Source of the DNA: Bordetella sp. BOR01
GTDB lineage: Bacteria; Pseudomonadota; Gammaproteobacteria; Burkholderiales; Burkholderiaceae_B
DNA length: 64,000 nucleotides
Direction: 5' to 3'
Assembly (NCBI RefSeq): GCF_019218885.1
Contig: NZ_JAHUWT010000002.1
Location: forward strand, 930,001-994,000
Positions within the stretch are counted from its first letter, which is position 1. The number at the start of each line of letters is the position of its first letter. The translations under genes were made by a program, and so were the position numbers. Below, piece after piece: positions 59,170-64,000 of the stretch. The notes under the pieces were generated by a model. The model did not search any database. It saw nothing but the letters and a program-made list of their open reading frames with translations, and was not told the origin of the DNA.

Positions 59170-60417
59170 ATGCAGAAGGAACCAGGTGGCCTGCCATTCA
59201 CCGAATTGCCAAAAGTCAGCCAGGGGCAGGGGCACGCCCTGCTCCAGGGCATATGTGTCCTGGACCTGAGCACATCCATTGCCGGCCCATACGGTACGCA
59301 GTTGCTGGCCGACCTGGGGGCGAAGGTGATCAAGATCGAGAAGCCGGGCGTAGGTGACGATGCCCGCCATTGGGGGCCGCCATTCATCAATGGCGAGTCT
59401 CCCTGGTATCTCAGCGTCAACCGGAACAAGCACAGCCTGACGCTGGACCTCACCCGCCCCGAAGGCCTGGATGTCCTGGACACCTTGCTCTTGCAGGCCG
59501 ATGTGCTGGTGGTGAACATGAATGCTCGAGTCCAGGAAAAGCTGGGAATAGACTATGCGCGACTGGCCCCGAAGTTCCCGCGGCTTATCCATGCATCCCT
59601 GACGGGCTTCGGGCTGCGGGGCAAGCGCAGCCATTTGCCATGCTATGACCTTATTGCCGAGGGCTATTCAGGTGTCATGGATCTGACAGGAGAACCCCAG
59701 GATGACCCACAGAAGATCGGCACGCCGGCGGCCGACCTGCTCGCCGGCCAGGACGTCGCCATGGCCGTGCTGGCTGCCTGCGCTGCCCGTGCCCAGACCG
59801 GGCGGGGGGCGCAGATCGACGTGTCCATGCAGGCAAGCATGACGCGCTTCATGACGCCGCGCCTGGTGTCGTACCTGAGCTCTGGCGAATTGCCCAGGCG
59901 CTCCGGTGGCAAGGATTCCGTCATCGCCATCTACCAGGTGTTTGAAACGTCCGACAAGCAGATTTCGCTCGGGCTGGGTAACGACGCGATCTGGCGCCGC
60001 TTCTGGGTGGCCGTGGGCCAGCCCGAAATTGGAGAGAATCCGCGTTATGCGTCCAATGCCGATCGCCGGGCGCACCGGACAGAGATCGTCGAAAAAATCG
60101 CCGGGATCCTGCGACTCAGGTCCAGGGATGACTGGCTGGAAATACTGGGCGCGAACAGGATACCGGCCGGCCCCATCAACCGGCTCGACGAAGTCGCCCG
60201 GGATGACGACCTGCTGCAGCAACGATTCCTGTACCAGGCGCAAGCGGAAAACGGGCCGGTTCCGCAAGTTGGCCTGGGCATTGCCATCGACGGCAAGACT
60301 TCGGTGCATCGCAAGCCACCACCTGTACTGGGAGAGGACACCGATGCGATTCTTGGGGAAATGCTTGATCTATCGCCAGCCCGCATCAAGCAATTAAGAG
60401 ACGCGGGCGCGGTATGA
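59170..60417 (+). CDS. CaiB/BaiF family (class III) CoA-transferase
   Basis: The 415-residue enzyme moves CoA between carboxylic acids. It has ICVLDLSTSIAGPYGTQLLADLGAKVIKIEKP, then PWYLSVNRNKHSLTLDL and LTGFGLRGKRSHLPCYDLIAEGYSGVMDLTG. The Asp after CY is in the position of the catalytic aspartate of formyl-CoA transferase. It opens the rightward operon behind AAGGTAG and would activate the imported acid, alongside the acyl-CoA ligase. Confidence 0.9.
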   Translation: MQKEPGGLPFTELPKVSQGQGHALLQGICVLDLSTSIAGPYGTQLLADLGAKVIKIEKPGVGDDARHWGPPFINGESPWYLSVNRNKHSLTLDLTRPEGLDVLDTLLLQADVLVVNMNARVQEKLGIDYARLAPKFPRLIHASLTGFGLRGKRSHLPCYDLIAEGYSGVMDLTGEPQDDPQKIGTPAADLLAGQDVAMAVLAACAARAQTGRGAQIDVSMQASMTRFMTPRLVSYLSSGELPRRSGGKDSVIAIYQVFETSDKQISLGLGNDAIWRRFWVAVGQPEIGENPRYASNADRRAHRTEIVEKIAGILRLRSRDDWLEILGANRIPAGPINRLDEVARDDDLLQQRFLYQAQAENGPVPQVGLGIAIDGKTSVHRKPPPVLGEDTDAILGEMLDLSPARIKQLRDAGAV

Positions 60418-60457
60418 CCGCCGCGCAGCGATCGAATCACATTCACGGAGAAGTGTG

Positions 60458-62164
60458 GTGAACACCATCCTGACTTTGCATGATCCACAGACTGCGCGGG
60501 AAAACTACCTGAGCGGCGTATGGCACCAGGACACGCTGTATTCCCTGGCGCAGGAGCATGCCCGCATACGGCCCAATGCTTGCGCGGTGCGCGATCCGTA
60601 CCGTCGCCTGACCTGGCGCGAGGTGCTCGCAAGCGTCGACACCATCGCCGAGCACCTGTACCAAGGAGGATTGCGGCGCGGCGACCGGGTGGCCATCTGG
60701 CTGCCGAACCGTATCGAATCGGTGCTGATCTTCCTGGCATGCTCGCGCAATGGCTATGTCTGCTGCCCATCGTTGCACCAGAACTATACGAACGCCGAGA
60801 TCGTCAAGCTGCTTTCCCGCATCCGTTGCAAGGCGCTTTTCGCGCAGCAAGGCTATGGGGCGGACTCAGACCGCTATTCGATATTCCAGGAATCGACTGG
60901 CGTTGCAACGCTTAAGCAGTTGTACGCCCTGGCGCCCCAAGGCGTCGAACCGGACACCGGCACCCTGCCGCAAGGGGCCTTGCGGTTTCCAGACCTTGCC
61001 AGCGCAATGGGCATCACAAGCGCTCCGGCGCTCGACCCGGACAAGGTGGTCTATCTTGCGTTCACGTCCGGCACCACAGGTGAGCCAAAGGGCGTCATGC
61101 ACAGCGACAATACGCTGCTTGCCAACGGCCGAGCCCTCGTCAATGACTGGAAACACGGCTCTTCGACGATAGTCCTGGCGCTTAGCCCCATGAGCCATCA
61201 CATAGGCACCGTTGCCCTGGAACAATCCTTGGTGGCCGGTATGGAACTGGTTCTGCACAACCCGGCCGCCAACCGTTCCGCGCTGGATTGGGCGCTGGAA
61301 ACCGGCGCGACGTACGTGATGGGCGTGCCCACCCATGCCATGGACATGCTGGCCGCGCTGCGCGAGCGCGGGCTCAGCCGCCTGGGCAATGTGGATGTGT
61401 TCTACATGGCCGGCTCGACCATTCCCCGGGAAGTCGCGCAGCGATTCCTGGACCTGGGCATCAAGCCCCAGAATGTATACGGCATGACCGAAAACGGTTC
61501 GCACCAGTACACCTTGCCCAGCGATGCCAGCAATACCATCGTGGCCACCTGCGGGCGGGCATGCAAGGGCTATGAAATCCGGATCTTCGACCAAGAGAAC
61601 CCCGACATCGAGGTTGCCCCAGGCGAAACCGGTGAAATCGGCGGAAAGGGCGGGGTGCTGACGCTGGGCTATTACGATAATCAGGACGCGACGGAAAAGT
61701 CCTTCAATTCATCCGGCTGGTTCCTCAGCGGCGACCTGGGCATGCTGGATGAAAGCGGCTGTCTGCATGTCATGGGCCGCAAGAAAGACCTCATCATTCG
61801 CGGCGGCCACAATATCTATCCGTCTCGCATTGAAGACCTGGCCCATCGCCATCCGTCCATCATCAAATCGGCGGCGTTTCCGGTGCCCGATGAACGGCTC
61901 GGCGAGAAGGCATGCCTGGCGGTGATTTTCACGCCGGGTACGTCGCTTGACGCCAGGCAGGTATTGCAGCACCTGCATGACTCAGGGTTGTCCAAATATG
62001 ACATGCCCGAGTATTTCATCGCAATGGATGCGTTCCCGCTTACGCCCAGCGGAAAGATACTCAAGCGCGATCTGGTCCAATGGCTGAAAGACGGGCGGAT
62101 AGTGCCCGAGCCCGTGCGCTGGAAGACAGCGGAAAAGCTCAATAACGAAGGGGTATCGGCATGA
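60458..62164 (+). CDS. AMP-forming acyl-CoA synthetase
   Basis: The 568-residue ligase has the AMP-binding signature VVYLAFTSGTTGEPKGVMH, NVYGMTENGSHQYT, the SGWFLSGDLGMLDESG motif and GRKKDLIIRGGHNIYPSRIE, with the catalytic lysine in LTPSGKILKRDL near the C terminus. Residues around LSPMSHHIGTVALEQSLVAG line the acyl pocket. The substrate acid cannot be named. GTG at 60458 has GGAG at the right distance; GTG at 60455 is adjacent. Its stop overlaps the hydratase start. Confidence 0.9.
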   Translation: MNTILTLHDPQTARENYLSGVWHQDTLYSLAQEHARIRPNACAVRDPYRRLTWREVLASVDTIAEHLYQGGLRRGDRVAIWLPNRIESVLIFLACSRNGYVCCPSLHQNYTNAEIVKLLSRIRCKALFAQQGYGADSDRYSIFQESTGVATLKQLYALAPQGVEPDTGTLPQGALRFPDLASAMGITSAPALDPDKVVYLAFTSGTTGEPKGVMHSDNTLLANGRALVNDWKHGSSTIVLALSPMSHHIGTVALEQSLVAGMELVLHNPAANRSALDWALETGATYVMGVPTHAMDMLAALRERGLSRLGNVDVFYMAGSTIPREVAQRFLDLGIKPQNVYGMTENGSHQYTLPSDASNTIVATCGRACKGYEIRIFDQENPDIEVAPGETGEIGGKGGVLTLGYYDNQDATEKSFNSSGWFLSGDLGMLDESGCLHVMGRKKDLIIRGGHNIYPSRIEDLAHRHPSIIKSAAFPVPDERLGEKACLAVIFTPGTSLDARQVLQHLHDSGLSKYDMPEYFIAMDAFPLTPSGKILKRDLVQWLKDGRIVPEPVRWKTAEKLNNEGVSA

Positions 62165-62931
62165 CAGTCCGGCTTGAATACGAAGGCGAGTTCGCGCACC
62201 TTGCGCTCGACCGTCCCAAAGTCCTGAATGCGCTCAGTTTTGCGGTGCTGGGGGAAATCGAAGCAGCGCTTGAAAAAGTGGCCCATTCCGATGCCCGCGC
62301 ACTGATCGTTACGGGCGAGGGTGAAAAGGCCTTCTGTGCGGGCGCTGATATCCCGGAACTGATGGACCGGCCGCTCATGCAGGAACTCGATGGGGCGGCC
62401 AAGGGGCAGGCGGTTTTCAACAAGATTGCCGGCTTGAAGATCCCTTCCGTGGCGGTCATACAGGGTTACGCCTTCGGCGGCGGATTGGAACTTGCCCTGG
62501 CGTGCACGTTCCGGGTCGCCACGGATCGAGCGCGCATGGGCCTGCCCGAGGTCAAGCTTGGCCTGATCCCCGGATATGGCGGCACGCAACGACTGCCCAG
62601 GCTGATCGGGGAAGGGCGTGCGCTCGACATGATCATGTCGGGCCGCACCATTACCGCCGAAGAAGGTGAGCGCATTGGCCTGCTCAATCGCATCGACAAC
62701 GAGGGAAGCCCCCTGGAAATCGGCAGGCGGTTCCTCGAGCCCTATCTGAAGCACAGCCTCTGCGCGCTGTACTTCGCGCGCGAGGCGGTGCAACGAGGCG
62801 GCCGTGTCGGCATCGAAGACGGCTTGCGCATCGAACGAGACCTTTCCACGCTGGCCTATCGCAGCCAGGACGCGGCCGAGGGCCTGCGCGCCTTCGTGGA
62901 AAAACGCGCGCCCTCTTTCAAGGACAGCTGA
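62161..62931 (+). CDS. Enoyl-CoA hydratase/isomerase family protein
   Basis: The 256-residue crotonase-fold enzyme has GEKAFCAGADIPELM, the oxyanion-hole helix AVIQGYAFGGGLELALAC with its Glu, and LPEVKLGLIPGYGGTQRLPRL with the second catalytic Glu. Both acidic residues of true hydratases are thus present. It is coupled to the ligase gene by an ATGA overlap and should hydrate the enoyl-CoA made by the dehydrogenase at the right edge. Confidence 0.92.
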   Translation: MTVRLEYEGEFAHLALDRPKVLNALSFAVLGEIEAALEKVAHSDARALIVTGEGEKAFCAGADIPELMDRPLMQELDGAAKGQAVFNKIAGLKIPSVAVIQGYAFGGGLELALACTFRVATDRARMGLPEVKLGLIPGYGGTQRLPRLIGEGRALDMIMSGRTITAEEGERIGLLNRIDNEGSPLEIGRRFLEPYLKHSLCALYFAREAVQRGGRVGIEDGLRIERDLSTLAYRSQDAAEGLRAFVEKRAPSFKDS

Positions 62932-62934
62932 AGC

Positions 62935-63681
62935 ATGAGCCCGGAACTTATCTACGTGACAGGCGCCAGCCGTGGCATCGGCGCCATGATTGCCTACGAA
63001 CTTGCCCAGCGCGGATTCCAGGTGGGTTGCCTTTCCCGTTCGGGCGACAGGCCGCATGTCGGGGATGTTTCCGAAGAAACCGCGGCACGCTGGCATACCG
63101 CGGCTTGCGATATCACGGACGGCGAAGCACTGAAAGATGCGATGTCAAGGCTGCGCGGGGAATTGGGGATTCCGGTCAGGGGGCTGGTCAACAATGCCGG
63201 CCTGCATACCGAGGTGCCCACCATCGACCTGCCCATGGACGAGTTCCGCCGGCTGATGGATATCAACGCCGTATCGCTGCTGCGTGCCTGCCAGATCGTA
63301 CACCCCCTGCTCAAGGAAAACGGCGGCGGCCTGATCGTCAACATCGGATCTTTCTACGACAAGCTGGGCGTCAAGCGCAACGTTTCCTATTGCGCCTCGA
63401 AAGCGGCGGTGGGTGCCATCACGCGCTGCCTTGCCGTGGAATGGGCCAGGGATGGCATCCAGGTCATCGATGTTGCGCCTGGGTACATCGCAACCGACCT
63501 GAACCGCGAAGCGATGGAAAGCGGCCCGTTGCGGGAATACCTTGAAAAGAGGATTCCACGAAAAAAACCCGGCGCGGCAAAAGATGTCGCCGTACTGGTT
63601 TCGTCCCTGTTCCAGGAAGGCATGGCGTTCCTGAGCGGGGAAACCATCTACATCGATGGCGCGCAGAGTGTGTCGATATGA
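62935..63681 (+). CDS. SDR family oxidoreductase (3-hydroxyacyl type)
   Basis: The 248-residue short-chain dehydrogenase has YVTGASRGIGAMIAYELAQRG, LVNNAGLHTEV, the Ser in NIGSFYDKLG, the SYCASKAAVGAITR active site and FLSGETIYIDGAQ near the end. It follows the hydratase by three bases and probably oxidises the 3-hydroxyacyl-CoA product. Confidence 0.88.
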   Translation: MSPELIYVTGASRGIGAMIAYELAQRGFQVGCLSRSGDRPHVGDVSEETAARWHTAACDITDGEALKDAMSRLRGELGIPVRGLVNNAGLHTEVPTIDLPMDEFRRLMDINAVSLLRACQIVHPLLKENGGGLIVNIGSFYDKLGVKRNVSYCASKAAVGAITRCLAVEWARDGIQVIDVAPGYIATDLNREAMESGPLREYLEKRIPRKKPGAAKDVAVLVSSLFQEGMAFLSGETIYIDGAQSVSI

Positions 63682-63724
63682 CGTGTGCGCTGGCGCATGA
63701 CCAAGAAAGCCTGAAGGAGAGACC

Positions 63725-64000
63725 GTGAATATACTGGAACGCCTGGACGCCGGGCTGTCCTTCGCCGATGAAGAGCGCATGCTGCTCGATTCCGTCCGGC
63801 AGCTGGCCGTGGCCGAGCTGGCCCCCAGGGCGGCGGCCTATGACCGAGATAGCGAGTTTCCCTGGGAAAACATCAAGGCGATCAATGCCCTGGGATTGAA
63901 CGCCATGTTCATCCCGGAAGAATACGGTGGCATGCCATTGTCTTATCGCTGCTATCTTGCTTGCGTGCGCGAGATATCCAAGGCATGCGCATCGACGGGC
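63725..64000 (+). CDS. Acyl-CoA dehydrogenase, N-terminal fragment
   Basis: The first 92 residues read as an acyl-CoA dehydrogenase N-terminal domain: RMLLDSVRQLAVAELAPRAA, YDRDSEFPWENIKAINALGL and the NAMFIPEEYGGMPLSYRCYL segment. GTG at 63725 is preceded by AAGGAGAG. The gene continues beyond the window. It would perform the first oxidation of the CoA pathway encoded by this operon. Confidence 0.9.
   Translation, partial: MNILERLDAGLSFADEERMLLDSVRQLAVAELAPRAAAYDRDSEFPWENIKAINALGLNAMFIPEEYGGMPLSYRCYLACVREISKACASTG

Overview
The window looks like the chromosome of a high-GC betaproteobacterium of the family Alcaligenaceae, most likely Bordetella or a close relative such as Achromobacter. This is inferred from the housekeeping gene order, the GC-rich codon use, the TRAP transporters and Bug-family (Bordetella uptake gene) periplasmic receptors without membrane partners, and the dense set of catabolic operons. 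No rRNA, tRNA, CRISPR array, insertion sequence or phage gene was found.

Layout. (1) 1-3.6 kb: the start of coaD, rsmD, ftsY and a CYTH/CHAD protein. (2) 3.8-9.0 kb, minus strand: a HAD phosphatase, an IclR regulator and a phosphonate-type ABC transporter (PhnD, PhnC and two PhnE). A strong inverted repeat and helically phased repeats lie upstream of phnD. (3) 9.2-15.4 kb, plus strand: a Bug receptor, a two-subunit molybdenum hydroxylase with no FAD subunit, a leaderless ModA-like protein, a FAH-family hydrolase and a GntR regulator, preceded by a cluster of ACCAA/TTGGT half-sites. (4) 15.5-22.7 kb: riboflavin genes ribB(X) and ribH, then nusB, thiL, pgpA and pncC; pyrF, a type II NADH dehydrogenase and dgkA lie on the minus strand. 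(5) 22.9-38.7 kb, plus strand: a large sugar-acid operon with a GntR regulator, an idonate-type dehydrogenase, a TRAP transporter, an SDR, a FAH hydrolase, a UxaA-type dehydratase, ManD, a mannonate-oxidoreductase-type enzyme, an Ldh2-type dehydrogenase and a three-subunit PaoABC-like aldehyde oxidoreductase. (6) 38.7-44.6 kb: a DUF481 outer-membrane protein, a YihY membrane protein, groES-groEL with a perfect CIRCE, a decayed antitoxin gene, a LysE exporter and a PA2169-type protein. (7) 44.8-53.9 kb, plus strand: hydantoinase/oxoprolinase subunits A and B, a second TRAP system, a D-amino-acid dehydrogenase-like enzyme and a LysR regulator. (8) 53.9-64.0 kb: a sigma-54 activator flanked by two outward-facing -24/-12 promoters. 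The leftward one serves a branched-chain-type ABC binding protein, a Bug receptor and a hydroxyisobutyrate-dehydrogenase-like enzyme. The rightward one serves a CaiB CoA-transferase, an acyl-CoA ligase, an enoyl-CoA hydratase, an SDR and an acyl-CoA dehydrogenase that runs off the window.

How it works together. Most of the window is four or five self-contained catabolic modules. Each pairs its own uptake protein with redox or CoA enzymes and a local regulator, and these modules are inserted between conserved housekeeping blocks. The least familiar parts are the two-subunit Mo-hydroxylase module at 9-15 kb, the sugar-acid operon that appears to end in an oxidative, aldolase-free route, and the sigma-54 regulon at 54-64 kb, in which two transporter-less binding proteins are apparently co-regulated with a CoA-thioester pathway.
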